Source of the DNA: CALZJC01 sp963781065
GTDB taxonomy: Bacteria; Acidobacteriota; Thermoanaerobaculia; Multivoradales; JAHEKO01
Assembly: GCA_963781065.1 (NCBI GenBank)
Contig: CAWAET010000002.1
Span: 124,001 to 188,000 of the forward strand
Reading direction: 5' to 3'
Length of the DNA stretch: 64,000 nt
The notes under the pieces were generated by a model that did not search any database, was not told the origin of the DNA, and worked only from the letters and a program-made list of their open reading frames with translations. Position 1 is the first letter of the stretch. Each line of letters opens with the position of its first letter. The position numbers were made by a program, and so were the translations under genes. Positions 30,084-39,092 of this stretch are shown here, one piece after another.

Positions 30084-30688
30084 CCGAACTCCGTTCCGCG
30101 CGCGTCGAGCGCGCCACCGCCGAGACCGCCTTCGCGGTCGACCTCACTCTCGACGGCCGCGGCGACGGCCGCACATCGCAACCGGCATCGGCTTCCTCGA
30201 TCACCTGCTGACCGCGCTCACCCGCCACGCCCGCTTCGACCTGACGCTCGACGGCCGCGGCGATCTCGAGATCGACGACCACCACACCGTCGAGGACTGC
30301 GCCCTGACCCTGGGCCAGGCGCTCGACCAGGCGCTCGGCGACCGCGCCGGCATCCAGCGGTTCGGCAGCGCCTACGCGCCCGCTCGACGAGGCGCTGGCC
30401 CGCGCCGTGGTCGACCTGTCCGGGCGCCCCTTCGCCGCCGTCGACCTCGGCCTGCGCCGCGAGCGGCTGGGCCGGCTGTCGACCGAGAACGTGCCCCACT
30501 TCCTGCAGTCGCTGGCGATCGCCGGGCGGCTGACCCTGCACGTCGACCTGCTGCGCGGCGACAACGACCACCATCGAGCCGAGGCCGCCTTCAAGGCGCT
30601 GGCGCTGGCCCTGCGCCAGGCCGTGGCCCGCTCGGGCTACGCCGACGTGCCGTCCACCAAGGGCACGCTCGGCAGGGCGGAGGCGTGA
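30080..30688 (+). CDS. hisB: Imidazoleglycerol-phosphate dehydratase, frameshifted
   Basis: This is a dehydratase only, without the N-terminal phosphatase of the E. coli protein. Visible motifs are ARVERATAETAFAVDL, TGIGFLDHLL, the metal-binding EIDDHHTVEDCALTLGQAL, TENVPHFLQSLA and DNDHHRAEAAFKALALAL. One base appears missing near 30170 and one extra C lies near 30383; correcting both gives a normal length of about 200 residues. The stop overlaps the GTG start of the next gene. It follows the HisC-HAD fusion in ATGA coupling. Confidence 0.9.
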
Positions 30689-32071
30689 ACCGCGCCGCGG
30701 TCATCGACTCCGGCGTCGCCAACCTGGCCTCGGTCCTGAGCGCTCTCGACGAGCTGGGCGCCCGTCCCGAGGTCGTCCGCCAGGCGGACGGGCTCGCCGG
30801 CGCCAGCCACGTGGTCTTGCCGGGCGTCGGCGCCTTCGGCCCGGCCGCGAAGTCGCTGCGCGAGCGGGGCTTCGACGTCGCCATCCGCCGGGCCGCCGAC
30901 GAAGGCATCCCGGTTCTCGGCATCTGCCTCGGCATGCAGCTGCTGGGCGAGGCCAGCGAGGAGGCACCCGGCGAGCGCGGCATCGGCCTCTTCCCCGGCA
31001 CCTTCGAGCGCCTGCCGGCCACCGTCACCGTGCCGCACCTGGGCTGGAACGGGGTCGAGGTGTCGACTCCCGACGCGGTGCTGTGCTCGGGCGACGCCGC
31101 CTTCGCCAACTCCTACTGCCTGCCGGCGCCGCCGCCGGGCTGGGCGGTGGCGCGCACCCGGCACGGCCGGCCCTTCGTCGCCGCCCTGCGTCGCGGCCGC
31201 ACCCTGCTGTGCCAGTTCCACCCCGAGCTCTCGGGCGAGTTCGGGCTCGGCCTGCTGCGCCGCTGGCTGGCCGGCGCCGATCGTCCGGCGCCCTCGCACG
31301 GCCGCCCGCCCAGCCGCGGCCTGACCTTGCGGATCGTGCCCTGCCTCGACGTGCGCCACGGCGAGGTGGTCAAGGGCGTCCGCTTCCAGGGCCTGCGCCA
31401 GGCGGGAGTGCCGGCCGAGCGGGCCGCGCTCTACGAGCGCCAGGGCGCCGACGAGCTGGTCGTGCTCGACGTCGCCGCCTCGCCCGAGGGCGCCGGCACC
31501 CAGATCGAGACCGTGCGCGCCGTGCGGGCGCGGCTGCACATCCCGCTGACCGTGGGCGGCGGCGTGCGCTCGGTCGAGGACGCCCGGCGCCTGCTCGCCG
31601 CCGGCGCCGACAAGGTGAGCGTCAACACCGCCGCGGTCGCCGAGCCCGACCTGCTGCGGCGGCTGGCCGAGGCGTTCGGCTCGCAGTGCGTGGTGCTGGC
31701 GATCGACGCCCGCCGCGCCGGCGACTCCTGGCAGACGCTGACGGTGGGCGGCAGGGTGGCCGAGGGCGGCGACGCGATCGCCTGGGCGCGCCGCGGCGTC
31801 GAGCGCGGCGCCGGCGAGATCCTGCTCACCAGCTGGGACCGTGACGGCACGCGCGACGGGCTACGACCTGGAGCTGCTGGAACGGGTCGCGGGCGCGGTG
31901 CCGGTGCCGGTGATCGCCTCGGGCGGCGTCGGCTCGCGGCGCGACGCCTTCGACGCCTGGCAGGCGGGCGCCGCCGCGGTGCTCGCCGCTTCCATCTTCC
32001 ACGACGGCGAAGAGACGCCCGACGGCGTCAAGCGCTACCTCGCCGAGAAAGGAGTTCCGGTACGCCGATGA
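30685..32071 (+). CDS. hisHF: Imidazole glycerol phosphate synthase, HisH-HisF fusion
   Basis: The glutaminase HisH (about residues 1-200) has GVGAFGPA, the nucleophile in GICLGMQLLGE and the His/Glu of CQFHPELSGEFG. Without a stop, a Pro/Ser linker leads into the cyclase HisF (from about 31327), with IVPCLDVRHGEVVKGVRF, DELVVLDV, VGGGVRSVEDARRLL and TSWDRDGTRDG carrying its two catalytic aspartates. The pair makes imidazole glycerol phosphate and AICAR. The junction region is free of frameshifts. A single extra G near 31861 moves the last 70 residues into another frame. Such fusions are standard in eukaryotes (HIS7) and less common in bacteria. A TTG at the HisF junction could in principle act as an internal start. 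Confidence 0.85.
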
Positions 32072-33374
32072 TCGTTCCCAGCATCGACATCATGAACGGC
32101 CAGGCGGTGCAGCTGCGCCGCGGCCGCGAGACGGTCATCGAGGCGGGCGACCCGCTGGCCCGGCTCGACGAGCTGGCGGTCGTCGGCGAGGTGGCGGTGG
32201 TCGACCTCGACGCCGCTCTCGGCCGGGGCTCGAACACCGCCCTGATCCGCGAGATGGTCCGTCGTGCCCCCTGCCGGGTGGGCGGCGGAATCCGCGACCT
32301 GGAGGCGGCCCGCCGCTGGCTCGACGCCGGCGCCGCTCGCGTCGTCCTCGGCACCGCCGCGACGCCCGAGATCTGTGCCGCCCTGCCGGCCGAGCGGGTG
32401 ATCGCGGCGGTCGACAGCGAGCGGGGCGCGGTGGTGGTCGAGGGCTGGCGCACCCGCACCGGCGAGGATCCGATCGCCAAGATCGGCCAGCTGCGCGAGC
32501 ACGTCGGCGGCTTTCTGCTCACCCAGGTCGAGCACGAGGGCTGCATGGGCGGCTTCGACTTCGCCCTGGTCGAGCGCGCGGTCGCGGCGGCCGGGCAGCG
32601 CCGGCTGACCGCCGCCGGCGGCATCACCACCGGCGACGAGATCGCCCGCCTGGCGCGGCTCGGCGCCGACGCCCAGATCGGCATGGCCCTCTACTCCGGC
32701 CGGCTGACCCTCGGCGCCGGCTTCGCGGCGCTGCTCGACAAGGGAGTGGAGGACCGCCTGTGGCCGACCGTCGTCTGCGACGAGCTCGGCGCCGCCCTGG
32801 GCCTGGTGTGGAGCACCCGCGAGTCGGTGACGGCGGCGATCGACGAGCGTCGCGGCATCTACTGGTCGCGCTCGCGCCGCAGCCTGTGGCGCAAGGGCGA
32901 GACCTCGGGCAACCGGCAGCAGCTGCTGCGCGCCGATCTCGACTGCGATCGCGACGCCCTCCGCTTCACGGTTCGACAGCAGGGCGGCTTCTGCCACACC
33001 GGCGAGCGCGGCTGCTGGCCGAGCCGATTCTCGCTCGGCGGGCTCGAGCGGCGGCTGCGCGAGCGTGCCGGCGGCGGCGGCGGCGGGCGCCTCGGGCACC
33101 GCCCGGCTCCTCCGGCGACCCGGATCTGCTGGCCGCCAAGCTGCTCGAGGAGGCGCGCGAGCTGGCCGCCGCGGGCGGCGCCGACGAGGTCGCCCGCGAG
33201 GCTGCCGACCTGCTCTACTTCACCCTGGTCGCGGCCGTGCGCTCCGGGATCGGGCTCGACGAGATCGAACGCGAGCTCGGCCGGCGCAGCCTGCGCCTGA
33301 CCCGCCGCCCGATGCGGGCCAAGCGGACCGCGGCCGAGGCTTCGGGCGCCGCTACCGGCGAGGCGCCGGCATGA
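32068..33374 (+). CDS. hisAIE: HisA-HisI-HisE trifunctional fusion, one frameshift
   Basis: The first 225 residues are HisA (PSIDIMNGQAVQLRRG, VGGGIRDLEAARRWLDAGA). The position of the second catalytic Asp reads TQVEHEGCMGG, with Glu in place of Asp. Without a stop the frame passes into HisI, phosphoribosyl-AMP cyclohydrolase: LVWSTRESVTAA, YWSRSRRSLWRKGETSGN, DCDRDAL and FCHTGERGCW with zinc-binding Cys/His. After a Gly/Ala-rich linker that contains one frameshift (33060-33110), HisE follows: DPDLLAAKLLEEARELA and EAADLLYFTL. The protein would therefore carry steps 2, 3 and 4 of the pathway. It starts in an ATGA overlap with hisF; AAGGAG lies at 32048-32053. Confidence 0.83.
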
Positions 33375-34630
33375 TCCTGCCCCGTCTGTCCGCCGACGCC
33401 CTCGACCGACCGCGACGGGCGGCGGACGATCCCGAGATCCTCCGCGGCGCCGCCGCGATCGTCGATACGGTGCGCGCCGGCGGCGAGCCCGCGCTGCGCG
33501 CATACGCCGAGCGCTTCGACGGGCTGGAGGCGGCCGGGCGCCTGGTCTACGACCGCCGGGCCCTGGAAGCGGCCCTGGCCGGGGCGCCACCCGAGGCCCG
33601 CCGGCGCCTCGAGCGGATCGCGGGCCGCATCCGGGCCTTCGCCGCCGCGCAGCTCGACGCCGTGCGACCGCTGAGCGTGCCGGTCCCGGGCGGCGAGGCC
33701 GGCCACGCGCTGGCGCCGGTCGCCGGCGCCGGCTGCTACGCCCCGGGCGGCCGCTATCCGCTGCCCTCCTCCGCCCTGATGACCGTCATCCCGGCGCGCG
33801 TCGCCGGGGTCGAAACGGTCTGGCTGGCCAGCCCGCGGCCGGCACCGGTGGTGCTGTGGGCGGCGGCCGTTGCCGGTGTCGACGGCCTGCTGGCCGCCGG
33901 CGGCGCCCAGGCCGTGGCGGCGCTGGCCTTTGGCGCCGGCGCGGTGCCGGCCGCCGACGTCGTGGTCGGCCCGGGCAACCCCTGGGTGACCGCCGCCAAG
34001 CAGCTGGTGGCCGGCGAGGTCGCGATCGATCTGCCCGCCGGCCCCTCCGAGCTGCTGGTCATCGCCGATGCCGGGTCGGACCCGCGCCGGATCGCCGCCG
34101 ACCTTCTGGCCCAGGCCGAGCACGACGAGCTGGCCCGGCCGTGGCTGCTGACCACCGACGAAGCCCTGATCGGGCGCGTCGAGGCGGAGCTCGAACGGCA
34201 GCTCGACGGCCTGCCTACCGCCGCCACCGCCCGCGCGGCGCTGGCCGGCGGCGGCGCCGTCCTCTGCCGCGACGAGCGGGAGATCGTCCAGCTGGCCGAC
34301 GCGCTGGCGCCCGAGCACCTGCAGCTCTCGATCGCCCAGCCCCAGCGGCTGTCGCGGCGGCTGCGGCACTACGGCGCCCTGTTCCTGGGCGAGGGCACCG
34401 CCGAGGTCTTCGGCGACTACGGCGCCGGCCCCAACCACGTCCTGCCCACCGGCGGCGCCGCCCGTCACAGCGGCGGGTTGTCGGTGCTCAGCTTCCTGCG
34501 ACTGCGAACCTGGATGCGCGGCGACGCCGGCGCGGTCGACGAGGGGCTGATCGACGACACGGTCTGGCTGGCCCGCCAGGAGGGGCTGGAAGCCCACGCC
34601 CGGGCCGCCCTGCTCCGCCGACGGGCGTAG
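33371..34630 (+). CDS. hisD: Histidinol dehydrogenase
   Basis: This 419-residue enzyme oxidises histidinol to histidine with two NAD. Motifs are PGGRYPLPSSALMTVIPA, VVVGPGNPWVTAAKQLV, the zinc and catalytic AEHDE, and PNHVLPTGGAARHSGGLSV. It is intact, of normal length, and closes the operon, coupled to hisIE by ATGA. Having hisD last rather than next to hisG is unusual compared with the enteric order. The 101-bp gap after it contains a small dyad and then the convergent SnoaL-like gene. Confidence 0.95.
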   Translation: MILPRLSADALDRPRRAADDPEILRGAAAIVDTVRAGGEPALRAYAERFDGLEAAGRLVYDRRALEAALAGAPPEARRRLERIAGRIRAFAAAQLDAVRPLSVPVPGGEAGHALAPVAGAGCYAPGGRYPLPSSALMTVIPARVAGVETVWLASPRPAPVVLWAAAVAGVDGLLAAGGAQAVAALAFGAGAVPAADVVVGPGNPWVTAAKQLVAGEVAIDLPAGPSELLVIADAGSDPRRIAADLLAQAEHDELARPWLLTTDEALIGRVEAELERQLDGLPTAATARAALAGGGAVLCRDEREIVQLADALAPEHLQLSIAQPQRLSRRLRHYGALFLGEGTAEVFGDYGAGPNHVLPTGGAARHSGGLSVLSFLRLRTWMRGDAGAVDEGLIDDTVWLARQEGLEAHARAALLRRRA

Positions 34631-34639
34631 GCCACAGAC

Positions 34640-34656
34640 CCGCGGACGTCCCGCGG
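34640..34656. terminator. Possible terminator dyad after the his operon
   Basis: The dyad CCGCGG-ACGTC-CCGCGG lies 10 bp after the hisD stop, between convergent genes. It has no T tract. Confidence 0.3.
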
Positions 34657-34731
34657 CGTTCCCGATCGAGGCTCTGGCCGCTGCGGCTCTGGAGCCATTC
34701 GGTTTGCCAGCGCCGCTCGGCTCCCGCCGGC

Positions 34732-35193
34732 TCAGCTTGCCATGTACCGCTCGAGGCTGCGGGCGGCGGTCCGCGCCACTTTGGACCGAAGAAGGCCCGA
34801 CCAACCCAACAGCAGCCCCGGCAGGCCCAGGGCCTGGCGCGACCAGCGCCAGAAGTCGAAAGTGTCTACGTGGCGGACGATCTGCCCCTCGGCGATCTCG
34901 AACCGGGCGTCGATCGAGTTGTGGACCGGCCGGCCGGTGGCCGAGAACGTGTAGCGCGCCTCCCAGCGCGCCCGGCCGCGGTCGTCGCCGGCCTCGATGC
35001 CGCCGAACTCGATCCGGAGGTCCTCGCCGCGCTCGCAGAGCATGGCCCACATCGCCGCCACCTCCGCCCCACGCAGATCGAAGACCTCGTCGGTGAAGTG
35101 GATCCGCGGGTGGTAGCAGGCCGCCATGGCGGCGGCATCGCGCGCCGCGAGGGCGCGGTAGAGGGTCTCGATCAATCGGGCATTGGGGTGCAC
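34732..35193 (-). CDS. SnoaL-like / NTF2-fold protein
   Basis: The 153-residue protein has the SnoaL-like pattern: LIETLYRALAARDAAAMAAC, YHPRIHFTDEVFDLRGAEV, then RARWEARYTFSATGRPVHN and a final IVRHVDTFDFWRWSRQALG. This fold includes ketosteroid isomerase-like enzymes and many proteins of unknown role. The GTG start at 35193 lies 7 nt downstream of a TAGGAT -10 (35201-35206, reverse strand), a leaderless arrangement. No neighbour suggests a pathway. Confidence 0.75.
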   Translation of the reverse strand: MHPNARLIETLYRALAARDAAAMAACYHPRIHFTDEVFDLRGAEVAAMWAMLCERGEDLRIEFGGIEAGDDRGRARWEARYTFSATGRPVHNSIDARFEIAEGQIVRHVDTFDFWRWSRQALGLPGLLLGWSGLLRSKVARTAARSLERYMAS

Positions 35194-35289
35194 CGGCTGG
35201 ATCCTAGCAGCGGAACCGGTACCGCGAGCGCGGCGGCGCACGATCGAGCGGCCGCGCCGCGCCCGGCGGCGCACCCCCGCCAGAACCGC

Positions 35290-35318
35290 TTGAGGCACAG
35301 CCCTCCAACTGCTATAGT
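35290..35318 (+). promoter_or_regulatory. Promoter of the SNF2 helicase gene
   Basis: TTGAGG (35290-35295) and TATAGT (35313-35318) are separated by exactly 17 bp. The 5' untranslated region would be about 175 nt; no known riboswitch was recognised in it. Confidence 0.6.
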
Positions 35319-35499
35319 CCGACGGCGGGGGAGAGCTTCGACGGCCGAGCAGCTGCTGGGCCCTTCGAAGAGCCGAAGGTCGAATCGGGAATCCCGACCC
35401 TCTCACAGGGCGCTCCTCCGACCGGCGACGACGCCGTCCCGCGACTCGAAAGTGCGAACCGCACCAACCGCGCCAGAAGCCACACAGCGGCCCATCTGA

Positions 35500-38400
35500 G
35501 TGGAAACTCCAGAACAGAACGAAAGCGCCGGCTCTCCGCCGCGCAAACGGCGTGGCCCCGGCGCGGCAAGACCGGTGCCGCTGCACAAGCGCAGCAGCTC
35601 GCACTTCCGGCCGACCGTGCGCGAGCGCGGTCGACAGGACCTCGAGGCGGGACGGGTGACCCTGGAGGTCGACGACATGCGCAGCCGGGCGCGGGTCGAG
35701 GGCGCCGACCAGAAAACCTACGCGGTCGGGCTCGACTGGTCCCAGGTGGAAGCGAAACGGGCGCTGCATGCCTTCTGCGAATGCCGTCGGTTCGCGGCCG
35801 GCAAGCCCTGCGAGCACATCTGGGCGACCCTGCTGGCCCTGGCCGGTCACGGCAAGAGCATCCAGCCGCCGGGACGCGACCGCGTCTCGCTGCGCAAGGA
35901 CCGCGCCTCGGCCTGGGACGACCTGGGAATCTCGCCCGAGGCCCTGGCGCTGGCAGTAGCGGTCGAAGAGGCGCCGCCGCCGCCACGCTCGACCCAGCGC
36001 AGTCGGACCGCCGGGGCACGCCACTCCGCGACCTCCTGGCGGTCGCAGCTCGACTCACTGCGCGCCGAGGTCGGCCGGCTGTCGACGCCGGCGGTAGGCG
36101 CCCCCAAGACCGCCGACGCCAAGGTCGTCACCCGCTTTCTGGTCAACACCTCGGCCAGTCGCAATCAAGACGGCCTGGTTCTGGATATCTTCACTCGCAG
36201 GCTCGGCCCCGGCGGCCGGCCGGGCAAGCTCAAGCGCTCCGGCCTCGAGCCCGAAGCGCTGAGCCGGCTGCTGCTGCCCCAGGGCGCCGTCGCCGATACC
36301 AACGGCGACCTGCCGGTGATCACCGCCCTGGCTTCGGCGGCCAAGGCTCGGCAGGGGCGGGCTCGGCGCGGCCAGCAGAGCAACGGCAGGATCCAGCGCT
36401 TCCGCCTGCCGGATCGCCTGCACGAGGCGGTGCTCTCGAATCTGGCCGCGGCGGGCGTGCTCGGTTCCTGGGACGGCCGCCGGCTGAGCGAAGGCGCCGC
36501 CCTGAATTGGGACACCGGTCGGCCGTGGCGGCTCAGGCTGCGGCTGGCGGCGGCCGCCGGCGGCGCCAAGCTGGCCGGCAGCCTGGAGCGCAACGGCGAC
36601 CGGGTGCCGCTGACTGCCCCGCTGCTGATCCTGCCCACCGCCAAGCCGGGCCGTTCGCTGGTCGTCTTCGCCGAGACCATCGGCGTCTTGCGGGCCGCCG
36701 AAAGCGAGCTGCACTGGATCACGCTGCTGCGCGACGCGCGAGAGATCGTCATCCCCGAGCGCGACCTCGAAGACGCGCTGACCGAGCTGCTCGAGATTCC
36801 CGACCTGCCCAGCCTCGAGATCCCCGATGAGCTGCGCGCCGCCGAGGAGACCTCGCCCCCGCGGCCGCGGCTGATGCTGACCAAGGACGCCAATTCGGTA
36901 CTGCCCCACGCGCCGCTGCTGGCCGAGCTCTCGTTCCGCTACGGCGAGCTCGAGGTCAGCGCCCGGGACGCACGGCCGACGATCATCGAGTGGCCGGGCC
37001 CGACCCTGCTGCGGCGCGACATGGAGCGCGAGCACCAGCTGTTGATCCGCCTGCTCGAGGCCGGCGTCGAGCCGGTCCCCGGCAGCCAGGAGAACGAGAT
37101 CGAGCTGTCGCCGCACAAGGTCCCGGCCGCCGCCGAGCTGCTGCTCATGGAGGGCTGGGAGGTGGAGATCAGCGGCGCCTCGCTGCGGGCGCCGGGCCCG
37201 CCGGCGCTGAGGATCGAGAGCGGCATCGACTGGTTCGAGCTCGCCGGCGGGCTGGAGTTCGCGGGCAACGAGGTCGAGCTCAAGAAGATCCTCGAGGCGG
37301 TCAAGAAGGGCCAGCGATTCGTCGCCCTCAAGGACGGCTCGCAGGGACTGCTGCCGTCGTCGTGGAGCGAGGCCTACGGCTCGCTGGCCCAGCTGGCCCA
37401 GGACACGAGCGAGGAAGGGCTGCGCTTCCTGCCGTCGCAGGCGATGCTGGTCGATGCCCTGCTGGTCGAGATGCCGCCGGCGGCGGTGGACAAGACGTTT
37501 GCCGAGCTGCGCGAGAAGCTGAGCTCGTTCGACCGCATCAAGCCGAAGAAGGAGCCGCGCGGCTTTGGCGGCACCCTGCGCGGCTACCAGCGCGAGGGAC
37601 TCGGCTGGCTCGACTTCATGCGCCAGTTCGGCCTCGGCGGCGTGCTGGCCGACGACATGGGGCTGGGCAAGACGGTGCAGCTGCTGGCCCTGCTGCGCCT
37701 CAACCGCACGCCCTCGAAGACCACCGGCCTGCCCTCGCTGGTGGTGGTGCCGCGCAGCCTGCTCTACAACTGGCTCGAGGAGGCGGCGCGCTTCACCCCC
37801 AAGCTCAAGGTGGTCGAGTACAGCGGCCCCGGGCGCGAGGCCTTGCAGGGCAAGTTGGACAGCTACGACCTGGTGTTGACGACCTACGGCACGCTGCGCC
37901 GCGACATCGGGTATCTGGCGACGGTCGAGTTCGACACCGTCGTCCTCGACGAGGCGCAGGCGATCAAGAACCGCGACTCGCAGGCCGCCAAGGCCAGCCG
38001 GCTGCTCCAGGGCCGCCACCGGCTGGCGCTGACCGGCACGCCGATCGAGAACCATCTGGGCGAGCTCTGCTCGCTGTTCGAGTTCCTCAACCCGGGGCTG
38101 CTGGGCCGGCTGCCGACCCTCGAGATCCTCTCCAGCGGCCGCAAGGCGGGGGCCGACGAGCTGGCCAAGGTGGCCGCCGGCATCCGCCCCTTCATCCTGC
38201 GGCGGACCAAGGCACAGGTGCTGCCCGATCTGCCGGCGAAGACCGAGCAGGTGCTGCACTGCACCCTCAACCCGCGTCAGCGCGAGATCTACGACCAGCT
38301 CAAGGCCGGCTATCAAACCACCCTGCTGCGCCAGGCCGAGCAGGATGGCGTCGGCAAGTCGGCCATCCAGGTGCTCGAGGCGCTGCTGCGGCTGCGCCAG

Positions 38401-38955
38401 GTCGCCTGCCATCCGGGGCTGGTCAACGACGAGTGGGTCGAGGCCGGCAGCGCCAAGCTGGACACCCTGTTCGACCTGGTCGACGAGGTGCTCGACGAGG
38501 GGCACAAGGTGCTGGTCTTCTCCCAGTTCACCAAGCTGCTCGGTCTGGTCCGGGAGCGGCTCGAGGAGCGCGGCATCGACTACGCCTACCTCGACGGCCA
38601 GACCCGCAACCGCGGTCGGGTGGTCGAGCGGTTCCAGACCGAGCCGAGCTGCAACCTCTTCCTGATCAGCCTCAAGGCCGGCGGCGTCGGCCTCAACCTG
38701 ACCGCCGCCGACTACGTCTTCCTGCTCGACCCGTGGTGGAACCCGGCGGTCGAGGCCCAGGCGATCGACCGCACCCACCGCATCGGCCAGACCCAGCCGG
38801 TCTTCGCCTACCGGCTGATCGCCCAGGACACGGTCGAGGAGAAGATCCTCCAGCTGCAGAGCTCCAAGCGCAAGCTCGCCGACGCCATCCTCGGCGGCGA
38901 GGGCGGACCGCTCAAGGAGCTGACCGCCGACGATCTACGGATGCTGCTGAGCTAG
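35500..38955 (+). CDS. SWIM zinc finger SNF2-family helicase
   Basis: The 1151-residue protein has a SWIM zinc finger at about residues 92-108 (FCECRRFAAGKPCEHIW), a long central region typical of bacterial SNF2 proteins, and a C-terminal Swi2/Snf2 ATPase. Helicase motifs are visible in order: GVLADDMGLGKTVQLLALL (I), LVVVPRSLLYNW (Ia), VVLDEAQAIKN (II), LTGTPIENHLGEL (III), KVLVFSQFTKLL (IV), LISLKAGGVGLNLTAADYVF (V) and DRTHRIGQTQPV (VI). It should translocate on double-stranded DNA and may help RNA polymerase recycling or DNA repair. The GTG start follows no strong ribosome binding site. It stands alone, with no nuclease or methylase partner. Confidence 0.88.
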   Translation: METPEQNESAGSPPRKRRGPGAARPVPLHKRSSSHFRPTVRERGRQDLEAGRVTLEVDDMRSRARVEGADQKTYAVGLDWSQVEAKRALHAFCECRRFAAGKPCEHIWATLLALAGHGKSIQPPGRDRVSLRKDRASAWDDLGISPEALALAVAVEEAPPPPRSTQRSRTAGARHSATSWRSQLDSLRAEVGRLSTPAVGAPKTADAKVVTRFLVNTSASRNQDGLVLDIFTRRLGPGGRPGKLKRSGLEPEALSRLLLPQGAVADTNGDLPVITALASAAKARQGRARRGQQSNGRIQRFRLPDRLHEAVLSNLAAAGVLGSWDGRRLSEGAALNWDTGRPWRLRLRLAAAAGGAKLAGSLERNGDRVPLTAPLLILPTAKPGRSLVVFAETIGVLRAAESELHWITLLRDAREIVIPERDLEDALTELLEIPDLPSLEIPDELRAAEETSPPRPRLMLTKDANSVLPHAPLLAELSFRYGELEVSARDARPTIIEWPGPTLLRRDMEREHQLLIRLLEAGVEPVPGSQENEIELSPHKVPAAAELLLMEGWEVEISGASLRAPGPPALRIESGIDWFELAGGLEFAGNEVELKKILEAVKKGQRFVALKDGSQGLLPSSWSEAYGSLAQLAQDTSEEGLRFLPSQAMLVDALLVEMPPAAVDKTFAELREKLSSFDRIKPKKEPRGFGGTLRGYQREGLGWLDFMRQFGLGGVLADDMGLGKTVQLLALLRLNRTPSKTTGLPSLVVVPRSLLYNWLEEAARFTPKLKVVEYSGPGREALQGKLDSYDLVLTTYGTLRRDIGYLATVEFDTVVLDEAQAIKNRDSQAAKASRLLQGRHRLALTGTPIENHLGELCSLFEFLNPGLLGRLPTLEILSSGRKAGADELAKVAAGIRPFILRRTKAQVLPDLPAKTEQVLHCTLNPRQREIYDQLKAGYQTTLLRQAEQDGVGKSAIQVLEALLRLRQVACHPGLVNDEWVEAGSAKLDTLFDLVDEVLDEGHKVLVFSQFTKLLGLVRERLEERGIDYAYLDGQTRNRGRVVERFQTEPSCNLFLISLKAGGVGLNLTAADYVFLLDPWWNPAVEAQAIDRTHRIGQTQPVFAYRLIAQDTVEEKILQLQSSKRKLADAILGGEGGPLKELTADDLRMLLS

Positions 38956-39092
38956 CCGGAGTTTCTCACCAACTCCCTACTGCGCCGACGCCTGCACTTG
39001 AATCTGCGGGACTTCCCTCGGTCGAGCATCCTCGCGAGTCGGATCCCGCGCCTTCGCCGACCGGTTCGTGTGCCGGGCGGGTTCCCGTCGCC

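Noticed and set aside
27481..30688. hisG, hisC and hisB as pseudogenes
   Set aside because: All conserved motifs survive in order, the operon overlaps are kept, and the downstream genes are intact. Many independent one-base shifts with no other decay point to sequence error.
36055..38778. A 900-codon open frame antisense to the SNF2 gene
   Set aside because: High GC gives long antisense frames. It has no recognisable domain and a composition typical of a shadow frame.
35500..38955. SNF2 helicase as part of a DISARM or other phage-defence island
   Set aside because: No methylase, nuclease, PLD or DUF1998 gene lies nearby; it stands alone with a SWIM domain typical of housekeeping-type bacterial SNF2 proteins.
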